Source: Laccaria trichodermophora (taxonomy: Eukaryota > Basidiomycota > Agaricomycetes > Agaricales > Hydnangiaceae). Taken from it: a stretch of DNA of 64,000 nt. Shown piece by piece: positions 21,475-33,853 of the stretch; the stretch's first letter is position 1, and each line of letters starts with the position of its first letter. The notes under the pieces were generated by a model. The model saw only the letters and a program-made list of their open reading frames with translations. It was not told where the DNA came from and made no database searches. The position numbers and the translations under genes are program-made. The DNA lies in contig JACTVC010000002.1 of NCBI GenBank assembly GCA_018417955.1, forward strand, positions 124,001 to 188,000, written 5' to 3'.

Positions 21475-22020
21475 CAACCGAAGTGCACCTCTAGCGCCCA
21501 ACCGCCGTTTGAAGGCCCTGAATGACTCGCCCGTTATTACTCGCGCGGTTGGCTGTCCATGTCTTTGGGACATGAGATCGTGTGAGGAGTACACCGGGAG
21601 GGTAGTATCGTGGTTCACCGGCACAAGTGCGTTGTTTGTAGTTCGCTATAGTAGATGGCTAAGGCGAATTAGGAGTTAGCCTGGAGTAACCGCATCTCGC
21701 CAGGTGTATGATACTCATCGTTCAAATGGGTGCAGGTGCCATAGATGACGAGGTGAGCACTCTTCCCCATTACGCCTCCTTTTTTTTCGCTTTTCCTATC
21801 TTAACCAAACTCCGGGCCTACTCACAGCAATCGCGAAGCCCTACGGGGTCTCCACATTGCGTCCTTGGGCCTCTATCCAGAACCATGATAAACGGCGAGG
21901 ATCCGAATGTTGTACCCACTCAAATTACTCCCACCTACTCATCTCCCGTTATCTGGCACGTCCATGTATTGCATCTTCCGTCTCATAACTCATCTCCCGC
22001 TGCATACAGTGCGGTGTCAG
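21475..22020. repeat. Diverged duplicated intergenic block, copy A
   Basis: This segment aligns in the same orientation, with numerous substitutions and indels, to 24640-25470. Shared stretches include 'cccaaccgccgtttgaagg', 'cgctatagtagatg', 'aggtgagcactcttcc' and 'ctcacagcaat'. It is non-coding in both copies and lies upstream of array copy 1. Confidence 0.6.
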
Positions 22021-22472
22021 AAGAACCGGAATGTATGGCTACTCAACATTTGCTTTTCGAATTTCAAAATATTGCTTCAGATTCGATGCCCGCTGGTAGC
22101 CGCTGGTACAGATGTCTGTACTATCACAGAGGTGGTTAATCTATTCGACGTACTACCACTTTTCAAGGTTCGTTTCATTTCTATTTCTCCATTCCGGCAT
22201 CCTTCCATATCCCACCATTTCTCGTTGAGATTGGGTTCATCGTTTAAATATCTGTTCATTACTCTTATCTCATCGTCTTGAATTCTAATATCATGTACGC
22301 TCCCCTGTCTCCCCCAGCATCAAGGCTATTAGAGGAGTTTCGATTGGGAAACTAGCACAGCCCCTGCACTGCACTAAGGCACCGCCCAATTGCTCGACAC
22401 AGGCGTCTTCAAAGTTCAACCCCCCGTCATTCACCCACTCCTATCCATTTCCGTCTTTGAGGTCGCGATACT

Positions 22473-23880
22473 ATGAGCGTTCGCGGAAGCGCATCGTCTC
22501 ATTTGGATGGTCGGGGAGGAATCGAGCCTGTGAGTCCGCGTGTGCTTGTTGTCCCGATACCACTCGTTGATGACAAACAACGACACAGATATCGGAAGAA
22601 AGGAATCATTACAGTGCGAACCATCCTCCGTTTGAATCTTTATTCCTCAGCTCATATTAGATTCGCAGTTTACTATCGAATATACGCGAAAAACAATGCG
22701 CTTGAATCCATCAATCCCATCTACTCCAACGATAGATCTATCAGTCGTATCTTGTTCAAGTCAATCACGCCTCCGCGTAACGTTGCTTCGCTGAAAAGAC
22801 ATCTATGGAAGGTCGAGGGCTTTGATAGTATCCCAGCCTGCGCCCTGTATCTCTCTTTGTCGGTGAACGCGCCCGCAGAGGACTTGGCCCGCTTCCCACC
22901 CCGAGGTCCGGGTTCGGGCTCGTCTGAACTCGACCCGATGGCTCTGGTGGTAGATACTGCAGATGTTGAGAAGCGACACGTGGAGGCGCAGAAGGCGGAC
23001 TTGAAAACATTTCCTGAGTGGCCTCACAAACAACTTCATGGTACGCGCTTGTTCCCTGTCAGAGCCAATCAGTTGACGTTTTCTCAGTGTATTACCGTAT
23101 CTATGACCAGGACGGCGAGATCGCGTCAAAGACGTCCTTTGATCAGACTGACACCTCCCTGGGCCGCATTAACATGCTCTTCTTTCCGCCACCCCATCAC
23201 GGCGCTTCATTGAAAGCCCGGTTAAGTCAGGTTGAAGAAATCACAGCATGCGATGTGAAAATATTCAAAGACGATAGCGGAGAAGACACTTTGATGGATA
23301 ACGACATCGTCGACCTTTTTTCTGATACTTATCCGGGTGTTACTGCGGATGAACCTATGGCAATTGTGTGTAGTCCACAGAAGCCGATACCTGCTTCCGA
23401 TCCGATGCCCCCAGGCTTTACGAAGTTGCTCAGGGCAACTGTAGACTCTAGTGCGTGATCAAGTCTCGACTATGTATGATGTACGCTTTTTCTGATTATT
23501 GTCTCTTAGCTATGGGGGCTCACGATCCGACGTGGCACTCGGCGAAAGAGGGAGAAAATTTTCACACAGATGGGAAAGTAGCACACAAGAGGTATTATAT
23601 GGATGCATGGGGTGAGTTTTCGCGACGCTCCCAGGTTCGCCACTTGGTTTGACGTCACCTCCAACGCACTCTAGTTTATCCGTGTTACGTCGCTATAAAT
23701 TCATCGGGAAAACAGGCTTGTAAGTGCCATTTACCTCCCCGTATCTTCTTTTGCTGAAGAGCACTTTCTCTTGCAGTCATTAAACCCGGTGAGTTTCTAC
23801 ATGCGTAGTCGAGTATTCAGAGATTAACACGAATTGTATACAATTTCCCAGATTTCTGCGCTCTGTGTGGACAGACGTAG
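22473..23880 (+). CDS. Two-domain array family, copy 1 (334 aa, eight exons)
   Basis: The family is not known to me. Exons 22473-22529, 22589-22613 (25 nt), 22669-23040, 23088-23450, 23510-23611, 23675-23719, 23777-23788 (12 nt) and 23852-23880 join in one frame. The 25-nt microexon encodes 'ISEERNHY' and is needed to bring 'YYRIYAKNN' into phase. Domain 1 (about residues 28-150) starts 'IYYRIYAKNN' and ends 'ELDPMALVV'. Domain 2 starts 'VYYRIYDQDGEIASKTSFD', has 'PPHHGASLKARLSQVE' and ends 'DEPMAIV'; the two are recognisably related ('PPRNVASLKRHLWKVE' in domain 1). The tail carries 'GAHDPTWHSAKEGE', 'KRYYMDAWG' and 'CYVAINSSGK' and ends 'DFCALCGQT'. No signal peptide or membrane segment is seen. 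The domains could be ubiquitin-like folds, but that is a guess. Confidence 0.82.
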
Positions 23881-23995
23881 ATGCCCCCCCCCCCCCGTTA
23901 GTGACGTTTTGATTCCATTCACGCCGACAGTATATACGTATGAGAAAAGAGAGGGCTTCACTCTTGTGCATGTGTTAGGTCATTGGATAATGTAA
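23881..23995. other. Poly-C tract and 3' flank of copy 1
   Basis: A run of about 14 C at 23884-23897 follows directly on the stop codon of array copy 1. There is no coding content. Confidence 0.6.
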
Positions 23996-24257
23996 CTAGT
24001 AGCAGGTACTGGTAAATTCCTGGCACTACTAACGTAGTGGGTTTTGTTGATAGACCAATCAATGCTTTACTCATGCACATGGCCGTAAATATGTAGGGCT
24101 CGCGGGGAAATTGAGATCCTGGCCTGGCCAACGACAAGTTGAGCCCAAGCGCCGCCGCACCTCGAGCTCAGGCTCTAATCCAGGTTTCGACTCTATTGAC
24201 CCACTGTTTATTGCTGTAGGACTAACGTGTTCAACAGGTCGCTACAGTGCAGACTGT
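23996..24257. repeat. Diverged duplicated intergenic block, copy B
   Basis: Aligns in direct orientation to 25669-25905. Shared stretches are 'agcaggtactggtaaattcc', 'acgtagtgggttt', 'tctaatccaggtttcgact', 'ctattgacc' and 'caacaggtcgctacagtgca'. No frame is conserved between the copies. Confidence 0.6.
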
Positions 24258-24639
24258 ATTGAACGCACGCCTGCCACTGGCGTGCCCGAGCGTTGCTTTG
24301 TTCTTGATTTACACATCCCACTTCTCAACCTGTCGACGAGCCTTGTGGTAAAAGGTGCTCAAACCTCTTGAATGCCTAGTCAACCCTAGCGACGTGAACA
24401 ACACACATCCGCCGTGGGAACCCTGCCGAGAGGCTTCTTCTACCTTTTACAAAGTTTCATGCAATTGCCAGTGAGCAAACGTACCTTCAAGCTTCCACGT
24501 CCGACTCGCTTGTTCGCAACTTGTAAGTCTTTTTCCTGTTTTCAAAAATACAAATCCGGCCCGGGTGTGGAGCCGTGGCCAAGTTATTCCCACGCAGGGG
24601 CCAATTTTACCACCTCATCTACTTTCATGTTTTGCCCCC

Positions 24640-25470
24640 CAGTCGAAATGCACCTCTCGCTTAGAAGAGGCCCAACCGCCGTTTGAAGGCGCTGAATGAG
24701 TCGCCCGGGCCCGTTGTTACTCACGCGCTTGGGTTGTTTCTGTCTGTGGGACGTGAAATTGCGCCAGGAGTGCAGCTGAAAAGTATTGTCTGAGGCCAGT
24801 GGCATCAATACATGTGCGTTGCGTTGTGTTCGTCGCTATAGTAGATGACTAACGCGAATGAGAGCTTAGATCTTTAAAGATAAACGCATCTATCGGTGGG
24901 TATGGTACTCAAGTACTCACCTTTTAATGGGTGATTGGGTTGGTGCATCGCCAACAGTGTCGTAGAGGACTCGAGGACATGTGACAGGGTGAGCACTCTT
25001 CCGCGCCTTCTTTCGCTTCTGTTACCTTGGCCTCACCCGGACCTCCTCACAGCAATGGCAAACCTCACAAGGTATTCATATCGCATCTGAAACCGCGGTA
25101 AATGGAAGATCGGTAAATCTCTTTTATTGAGAGGATCTCGGGGGGAACACCTGCTGTTTATATGCTACATATATGCGGGCGGTTTCACGGGACTTCTCCT
25201 CGCCTCGATACCGTCGTCTTCACAGTGTTTATGGTGCTATAAGACCGGAACTGTACTAAGCGAAACGGCCAGGGGTACGCGACTTCTGATTAGTCCGAGT
25301 TTTCGGGCTGACAAAGTTTGTAGCCGTGCATATATGCACATATCCATCTACTCAAGCCAATTCCACCTACTCATCTCCCCGTGGTGTGGTGTGTCCACAA
25401 ATGACAACCACCGTTTCACATCTAACTCGACGCTTCATATCCCGCTCATTGCCCCCATAGAGTGCGGCCT
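24640..25470. repeat. Diverged duplicated intergenic block, copy A'
   Basis: This is the second copy of the block at 21475-22020, longer by insertions. It is bracketed by blocks B (23996) and B' (25669), so the region between array copy 1 and the caspase-like gene was built by duplication. It has no supported gene. Confidence 0.6.
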
Positions 25471-25668
25471 AATCACATCCTAGGCTAATCTCCTTACGGA
25501 AAGGGCGGACCCTGTGTACGCGAAAGAAGCGTAACGCACTTTCGAACATCTGTTTTCCCTACGGCAACAATGGGGAAGGGCCGACCAGAGCCCCACACCC
25601 CTTCTTCAGTGAGACGACAAATGTTGCGGCGCGGAGAAATTCAATTGCCTTAGCGTCACATAACATAT

Positions 25669-25905
25669 CTAGCAGGTACTAGTAAATTCCCACTACGTTC
25701 GTAGTGGGTTTACGAAAGGGTGCTTTACTTGCTGTTAAACGTCACAGCCCTAACACTGTTCACTGCAATTTGCACCCATGTCAAGCACAATGTTACGCTG
25801 AGCATAACCGCCGTCGCATCTAATCCAGGTTCCGACTCTATTGACCTCCTCTGTATTGCCGTGCGACTAACTTTTTGAACAGGTCGCTACAGTGCAAACT
25901 GTACA
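25669..25905. repeat. Diverged duplicated intergenic block, copy B'
   Basis: Second copy of 23996-24257. A TATATAAAG follows at about 26051 and another TATAAAG at about 26131, upstream of the caspase-like gene. Confidence 0.55.
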
Positions 25906-26182
25906 TGTGCACGGTAACGTGCCATGACTTCATGCGATTATTTTGGGGTTGGCCCTGGCAAGTATCCTTATCGATGCCAGAAGGTATCTCATTCCCAGGA
26001 GTATCAGCAGCCAAGTCTATATCGAGCGTCCGGCTTTGAACCAACCAGACATATATAAAGTATCAATGACAGGTCGAATCGAAGCACGGGCCTATTTATC
26101 GGCGATCTCGTGACACTTGTGCCACAAGCTAGGTATAAAGCACCGCTTGAATCGAACCTGCTGTGATCCACCTTCCACCTCC

Positions 26183-28557
26183 ATGTTTTTCATTAGCCTC
26201 AACATCGATGTCTTCAGTTATGCTGAACTCTTCTGGCACCTCTTGGTGAATCGTTCGAAGCCAACGTGAGTCCACGGCGTCAGATCCAACTGTAATCCCA
26301 TTCTCATCAATTCTTATCAGTGGCCCGATCGTGGAAACCGTCAAGCCCCCGCCAATTATCGCTGTGCCAGATCAGTAAGCCTTTGCAGTTTACTCTCTGG
26401 TCGGACACTACTGAAGATGATATAGAGCGGCGACGTCATTGTTCGCTCTCATCATCGGCATCAATGAGTACAATCCCAAAGACCTCAACCCTCTCGACGG
26501 GTGCGTCAAGGATGCTACCGACGTGCGCAACTATCTGCTTCAAGACTTGAAAGTTCCCGATTCGCATATCCGCTTCTTGATTGACGCGAACGCCAAGCGT
26601 GCCGACATCATCAAGGCGTTCTTGGAAATTCAAACCGACAAGCGTATCAAGAAGAACGACCCAATCTTGATTTTCTTTGCAGGACACGGTGACGAAACTG
26701 ACGCTCCGACTGGCTGGCCTTCTGGAGACGTATATAACCAGATACAGATGATCATTCCGCAAGACTACAGCACCAATCGTGCAAGGCAGGTTCACGGAAT
26801 CCCCGACCACACCCTCGCAGCGTTACTGAACGGAATTGCGAAAGAACATGGGGATAATATAGTAAGGAAATTCCTCTCGACCTACCCTTGAAATAATCGA
26901 TCACACGGATCTCGTTTAGACCGTCATCTTCGACTGCTGCCATTCAGGATCCGGGACACGAGGACGTCGTAAAGTCCGAGGCCTTACTAAGAATCAGAGC
27001 CAACATATACCACAGGACCTTGATCGTGACATCTGGTACGCAGCGAGTGGGTCCCGTGGGTCGAGCACTGCACCAGGATACACTAGAAGAGGACTATCCA
27101 ACCACGTCCTTTTGGCAGCGTGCACGCAGAAAGAAGAAGCGTCTGATGGCGGCACCGGGGGTGGGGCGTTCACCCAAGCTCTCCTTCCTACTCTCAAATC
27201 GGTGGGCGCGGATAAACTCACCTACGCCTCTCTTCTCGAGAGGATGGACAAGATACCAGAGTGAGTCTGACCAGCTGTGATACGTCCATGACTGACGTCG
27301 TTTCCCACAGCCAAAACCCCCAGTGTGAAGGGGTGAACCAACACCGCATCATTTTCGACTCCAAAGCGCCTACAACAGGACGTGTATGTTTCCCTATTAA
27401 ATTGAAGGGCAACGCATATGAGATGCAAGCCGGATCTGCACATGGTGTCACAGAGGGCTCCGAATTCAGTCTGTACAACGACAGTCTCACCATCGACAAC
27501 TCACCCTCCCTCTGCGTCTTCGTTGTCGCTAAAGCGGCCGACATTGGCCCATTCACCACAACACTTCAGATCAAATCTACATCCAGCGCCCCCGTCACCA
27601 TTCTTTCCGCGACTTCTTGCGTTTTGCAGACGAAAGCCGGGGAGGCGGAGGATCTTTTGCTGTTTGCTCCGCTCGATGAAAATCTTCTCAGCCTGTATGA
27701 AACTCTGGCGAAAATGATTAAGGAGTTCCATCCTGGTAAGAGGCAAATCCGGCCTGTCCTAGAGAAGGAAAAGGCGAGACTCGGCCTTTCGATTGTGAAA
27801 GACAGAATAGCGTTCGACATCCTTGATCCGCGTCTCGCAGAGTACGGCTTGACGCGTATGCCTCACACCGTAGCAAACGACCCGCAGGAAATTATTCCGG
27901 TCCTTCATGGCGCTGCTCACTACTATTGGCATCTCAACCGCGAGGTGAAAGATGCTCTCGTCAACACCTCCATCGATATTGAATGCAAGATCCTCAAACC
28001 CACAAGTGATTACGACTCCTCGGGAAATGCAATTTTGAAGCCGACTGGGGACAACCTCCTACAGCTCGGTGTCATTGACGTCGTTGCGTCAGCTGAAACG
28101 ATGTATGGATATAAAATTACCAACAACAGCGCTCGCGATCTCTACGTCAACGCCTTCTACTTCGACAACACCGACTTTAGCATTGGTAATTTGTAATTCT
28201 TACGAACCCATTGTTAACTTACCCCCTTCTCCAGAATCAATCTACCAATCACCAACGAGCGGTAAATTCAAAACCTACCCCACCCTCCCCAAGAATGGGA
28301 ACTATCTCACCCTCGGTTACGGCTCTGGCGGGGTTGATCCATTCACCTATCAGCTAGAGGAGGGCACCGACATCGACGTGGGGTATCTACTATTTTTCAT
28401 CTCCTCGGAGAACGTCAATCTCTCTACTATCCCGCAGAAGACGCCGTTTGAGGGTCCTGGACGCAAGTCTGTTCCGGTGACGCCCCCTGCGAAGCCCATT
28501 TACGGTACTATCTTGGTGCCCATTGTTCAGCGCCGTTATCCAGTCCAGGGGCAGTGA
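26183..28557 (+). CDS. Caspase-like (C14/metacaspase-type) protease with long C-terminal region
   Basis: A p20-type fold is clear: 'FALIIGINEYNPKDLNPLDG', 'CVKDATDVRNYL', the His of the catalytic dyad in 'PILIFFAGHGDE', and the Cys in 'TVIFDCCHSGSGTRG', restored by splicing out 26862-26919. Both catalytic residues are therefore present. Exons 26426-26861, 26920-27260, 27311-28185 and 28235-28557 join in frame. The 5' end is uncertain: I propose 26183-26216 and 26284-26374 ahead of the 51-bp intron 26375-26425, giving 699 residues. After the peptidase part come about 370 residues without a known motif, ending 'ILVPIVQRRYPVQGQ'. Metacaspase-like proteins cleave after basic residues and act in stress and death responses; fungal ones of this build are common in Agaricomycetes. 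It sits inside the two-domain gene array. Confidence 0.85.
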
Positions 28558-29364
28558 AGGATCCGTAATTTTGGAACTTCCGTTTGTGTGCAGTCGACTT
28601 GACTCGAGATGTTCAGATGGAGGTCTCCATTGTTGAGTCTACGTACTTGGTATTGTCTTTGTATCTGAGAATTTGATGGAAATGTTACGACTTTGATGAA
28701 ATGAAGATCCACTCTCGGCAAGGACTGTTCCCAACCACAAGTTGTATCCTTTGACGTGACCTTGCCAAACGTCCCAGTGCATATTCCTCCCGACTTTCCC
28801 CTTTCATTCTCGCACTCCCCTTGTCACCCTCCGAAACAATAATGACGTAGTAGAGATAGTACTTCTGTGTCAATCACCTGGTAGGACTACTGAGGAAGGG
28901 CAACAAAAGGGCAAACACCGTAAAGAGTACATACGAGGTCTGAAAACGGACAGAATAAGTCTACCTTGGAGAGTGACTCGGAGTTTCACGAGAATCACGA
29001 CGGAAGGAGGCCGAGGGTCGTTCGCAGCCTGGTCGCGAGTCGCGAGGATGACGACGATTTGACGATGATCGTTGCCAGTTGGTGTCAAAGAGATAGTCAG
29101 ACGACGCGTGATATTCAATGGGTCCACATCAGTACCGCGGTAGCGTCGTTGGTTGCAACGTGGACTCGGAAATCGCTTTCGGAGAATGAACTTGGAACGA
29201 GCGCAAGACGCGTACGAGCTTGACGCCGCGCCTGTGAGGCTGTGCCAAGTGGTCTGTTTATCCTTGTTACTTTCAAAGGTTTACATATTGGTTTTCTTTC
29301 TTTCGTCTCATTTCGAAGTTATGCAGGTTGGTGTTAAAACATTCAACTTTGACTCCCGGCCAGG
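28558..29364. other. Intergenic, no gene seen
   Basis: Short frames only, on both strands. Nothing matches a known domain or the neighbouring array family. Confidence 0.45.
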
Positions 29365-29900
29365 GAGCTGAGGGGGCAGCGAGGCTGTGAGTCTACCGCG
29401 CTTGCAAGTGTGTCATCGATCGTGTCTTTCTGAATGTGTGACCTCAACTCATTTTCGCAGTACACTTCAGGCTGATCACCACCAACGACACCCTGAAATC
29501 AATCTCCTTTCCGCCAATGATAGATTCATCAACCACAGATCAAGCACATCATGCCTCCAAAATTGTTTTGAACTTGTCCCAATGGCTCTAGATCTGGCGG
29601 TCGAGGTCGGAAAGCGGTGGGCGGCAGTAAGGAAGGGGCACTCGAAATACTACTCAAATGGCCTCACATACAATGTTACGGTGCGCGCTCGCTTTCTGTC
29701 TATTCAATCAATCGATTTTTTTGTCAGTCTACTATCATATTTACGATGATGAGGGCAAAATCGCGTCAAAGACCTCCTTTGATAAGACCGGCACTTCCTT
29801 GGGCCACATTGACGCGCTCTCCAGTCGAACGCTGCCCCTTTCCTTGAAGAGTCGTCTGTCAGGTTGAACGATGTCTAGATCGTGATTTGAAACCCATCGA
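29365..29900 (+). pseudogene. Two-domain array family, truncated relic copy
   Basis: The first recognisable piece (about 29365-29390) matches the end of exon 1 and its GTGAGTC donor. 29460-29560 resembles a shrunken, frameshifted domain 1 exon. 29720-29865 matches domain 2 closely ('VYYHIYDDEGKIASKTSFD', 'KTGTSLGHIDAL', 'SLKSRLSG') and then stops. The C-terminal exons are absent. The copy lies just upstream of intact copy 2. Confidence 0.75.
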
Positions 29901-30278
29901 AGACCTCATTGAAATTCTTTCCCAGCAATTTCGAGGTGAAATGCGAGTTCTGTTTCCCACTGAATACTGATCTTTATTCTTGGGTTCATTGCCTAGAAGA
30001 CGCAGATTTTAACCCTTGACATGACATGACACGTCCTCGGGGTATAGCCAGATTTTAATGAGTGGATTGCGTCCTATATGGTGCCACAAGCTGCTTGACC
30101 GGCCGACTTCTCGAGTGTTCTCAGTTTCAAAACTATGTAGAACTCAGTATTGAATTCTTGGCAGCGGTGCCAACGTGAGACAGTTACGGCACAGCACTCA
30201 GGTACCAGATATCAAACGCAGCTCGACCGCTCACCAACTTGCAATTGCACTGAAACCTGCCTGTAACATCCCGACAGC

Positions 30279-31673
30279 ATGAGCAACAGAGGAAGAGAGT
30301 CGTCACGGTTGGATGGTCGGGGTGGTAACGAACTGGTGAGTTACATGTGATCCGCTCATGGAATCTGTGGTTTGAAGGGCGAAAACAGGCATCAGAGGCA
30401 GGCCATCCTTACAGTACGACTATCTTCCGTTTGATTTAATGTCCTCGATCTGACATTGGAAACACAGTATATTACCGATTATACACCAAAAACAGCCCGC
30501 TCGAATCCAAGAATCCCACCTACTCTAACGACAGATGCATCAGCCGTATCTTGGTCAAATCTGTTGCCCCCCCGCGAAACGTTGCCTCGCTCAAAAAGCA
30601 TCTTTGGAAGATCGAGGACCTCGACGGAACCCCAACCAACACTCTGTATCTCTCTTTGTCCGAAAAGGCACCCGCAAATGACTTGACCCATCTCTCACTC
30701 AAAGGGGGTCCTAGACCCGGCTCATCTGAACTTGATCCAATGGTACTGGTGGTGGAGAGTCCGAAGCTTAGAAAGAATTTGGCAGCGGGGAGTAAGGTGG
30801 ATTCGAAAACGCTTCCTGAATGGCCACATGAACACTGCTACGGTGAGCGCCTAATTCTTTTCTCACGCGAATGTTAAGCATTGCCCAATCATTGCCAGTT
30901 TACTATCGTGTTTATGAAGAGGCGGGTGATGTTTCGTCAAAGACGTCCTTTGATGAGACAGACCTTTCTCTGGGTCGCGTTACTGCGCTCTCCGTTCCGC
31001 CGCCTCACAGCGGCGCTTCCTTAAAGACTCGTCTTATTCAAGCCGAAAAAATTCCATCACAAAATGTAAAACTATTCAAAGACGATAGCGGAGAAAATAT
31101 CCTGAATCATAACGAAGTCATCGACCTTTTTTCTGACAATTATCCAGGTGTCCTCTTAGATGATCCCATAGCTATTGTATATGGACCAAAGAAGCAGGAA
31201 CACGCTTTGGAACCAGAACCGCACAGCTTCTCGAAGCGTCTGAGAGCAAATAAAGATTCTGGTTCGTGATTCTGAACTAATCCTTATGTTCTCTCACAGT
31301 CGCCTTTTTTTAGCTATGGGAGCTCACGATATAACCTGGCACTCAGCAAGGCAGGGGGAGATTTTTCAAACGGATGGAATATTGACACGCAAGAGATATT
31401 ATATGGATGCGTGGAGTGAGTCACTTCATAAGGCTTATAGGTTGGTGTTGACTATGACGTTCCCCTATAGTACATGATTGTTATGTCGCAATAAACTCAT
31501 CAGGAAAACAAGCTTGTAAGTAATAAATATCCCACAAGATGTTATTGTTAACTGTTTGAGAATATGGCTTTCCTTTGCAGTTATTTCGAAAGGTGAGTTT
31601 TTGAGCAAATTCCCGAGGAAACAGAGATCAGAATAATTGACACACAACCACAGAATTCGTTACACTCTGTTGA
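30279..31673 (+). CDS. Two-domain array family, copy 2 (332 aa, eight exons)
   Basis: Exons 30279-30335, 30389-30413 (25 nt), 30468-30842, 30899-31261, 31314-31415, 31471-31515, 31581-31592 (12 nt) and 31654-31673 join in one frame, the same exon plan and phases as copy 1. The microexon encodes 'ASEAGHPY'. Domain 1 has 'YYRLYTKNSPLESKNPTYS' and 'PPRNVASLKKHLWKIE'; domain 2 has 'YYRVYEEAGDVSSKTSFDE' and 'PPHSGASLKTRLIQAE', with 'FKDDSGENIL'. The tail includes 'GAHDITWHSARQGE' and 'KRYYMDAWS' and ends 'FISKEFVTLC'. Exons 5 and 6 have exactly the lengths of copy 1 (102 and 45 nt). Function unknown. Confidence 0.82.
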
Positions 31674-33853
31674 AACTTGATTCCGATGCTCACTTTTCAA
31701 ATATTTCTGATTTTGATCATGCCAAACGCATATGCTAAGGGTTGAAATTGAATTCTATTCTTGTGATATGTAGGAGATTACACAGTTGAAAGATCTGTCA
31801 GCATTTGCTTTGGTCACAGGAATAAAATCAATGCTTGAACTTTACTTGTATCAGTCTGGTCGTTAGGTGTTAATGGACAATTTCTTGGTGAGTCACACAT
31901 CGGTGAAGAACTTTGGGTGCACCGAAATGTCGCTTACCATCTGACGGGATCTCGCTGATCATCAATGGTTTCCTGAAGATTTTATCTGCAAATGAGGCGT
32001 ACATAGCTCGTTGCGCAAATTAACAGAAAATGAAGACCTTGCATCAATGTTTAGAGCCTGTAACATAATCGTTAGGGTCGTCTTCAGGAAACGAGATTCT
32101 CCGTACTATCTAATTAAGAGACCTTTTGATACGCAGCGGACTCTAGGCTACGGTGGTGATCATTCAATTAAGGACAACCAATTTGTGCATTTTCATCCCC
32201 ATGTCTTCAATGCGACGATTCCGGATTCCGGACCATTGTACCAGGTGCAACGTGCCAAAGCTTTCCGCCTTAATTACCGCCTTTCAAACGCGTGCGCCAA
32301 CTTGGCGAGGCAGAGATTAACAATGCAACTAGTTTACGTACAACGAAGTGAAGCTTGGCGTCATCGGTGCGTTCGGCGGGTGAGCCGAAGCATTCAACGT
32401 TTCAACGAACGTTTGCTCCCTGATCTTTGAGGTCGACATCGCTAAGTATGCGCATGTCTACAGGATATACCGTCAGCTCGGAGAAATGGAGTGCCTAAAG
32501 GCGTGAAACTCTACCTGTTTAGTCCAGTATTATGAAGACTTTCTTATGACACGAGCCTGACATTCATGAGATGAGGAAATATCCTGTGTATCCACGCGCA
32601 TATATCGAGCTGGTGTAAGCCTCGAAGTCGTCACGATTGGCAGAACTCACCACTCCCCCGGATCCAAGGTGCCACAAGTATATAACCCGTTATCTGTGCC
32701 CCAAATAACAGCGTTCACGGTTTCAATCGATGCTATGCTGAATTGACGTGGCTACTGTGTTCGTTTGCTTCCTACCTTCCCCATCGCATTAGTCATCCAC
32801 CACAGCAAAGAACTACCCGCGCAGCACAACGCAGCGCATGTTGGTTGGGGAACCTGTGAAACGTGGATGTGAGATGAACATCTTTGGGAAAAATGGATCT
32901 GCAAAAATGTCATATTGCGATACTTTGACAGATTTTTGTACCTGTGAGGGCTCCCTGCCGTGCGTTTCACCCTCCGAGCGAGCAGCATACATATAAGCTT
33001 GGCCTTCGTGACTCTTGTGTGCTTATGCGGCCTGTCCTCCGAGTGCAAGGAAGAAAGCTAGGAGGGGCATAGACTCATTAGCGCTTAGCATGGGTAAGCT
33101 GCACGACGATTTGTGGTCGTACAACAAGAGACGGCGAAGTACTATTGGATTACAGATATGAACGAAGGGGAGCCCCGTTCATGAGCGGTGTACGCACAAA
33201 CATCTACAAAAAACATTGTCGGTAACACCTTCACAAAATCAAACGAAGGCACGTACCTCCCCATGGACAGATGAGGGATGCGATGCGCGTCAATCCTTCT
33301 CATCTCGTCACATATAGACGACCCGTTGAGTTAGACCGATGCCTATAGGAGGCTATCACCGTAGAGCAGCGTACGGTCATCGTCCATTGACACCCAACAT
33401 GAAAATCCTTGTCCAAGATACTTAAATGAAGGCAAGAACGAGCAAACCATAGGAAGAATCTAATTTGGTGAGAAAGAATGACAGATCAAGGACGCGCCGG
33501 CATTGAACTAAGGCAGGTTGGAACTGTCACGGTTGTGTTGTTGTGTCGAGAATTCAATGGCCCGTGCGTTAATTTGTTCTTGCTGATTCTGGAAGCATCG
33601 GTGTTTTCCGAGTTTGGTTTTTGTTCCACTCGTTCAACTTTGAGCTCTTTTCGCTTGCCTTTCGCAGTATACACAGTTTGAATGGTTCCAGTTACGCTTG
33701 AGTTGCGTTTTTATTTCGACCTGAATACGTCGATTCCACATTTGACACTGACCACTGCGGCACAGCGCTTGGCAGGTACTATTTGGGCGAACACACGAAA
33801 CCTAATATTTTCTGCTAGCTCACGCCCACATCTATCTTTGAAGTCTCAGCATT
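31674..33853. other. Intergenic between array copies
   Basis: A 139-codon plus frame at 32011-32430 has no recognisable motif and no nearby splice partners. Short stretches near 33540-33600 ('cccgtgcgttaatttgttc') resemble 35535-35570, suggesting that the segment carrying copies 3 and 4 was duplicated with its upstream flank. Confidence 0.4.

Noticed and set aside
32011..32430. 139-codon plus frame between array copies
   Set aside because: No motif, no splice partners and no similarity to neighbours; probably chance.
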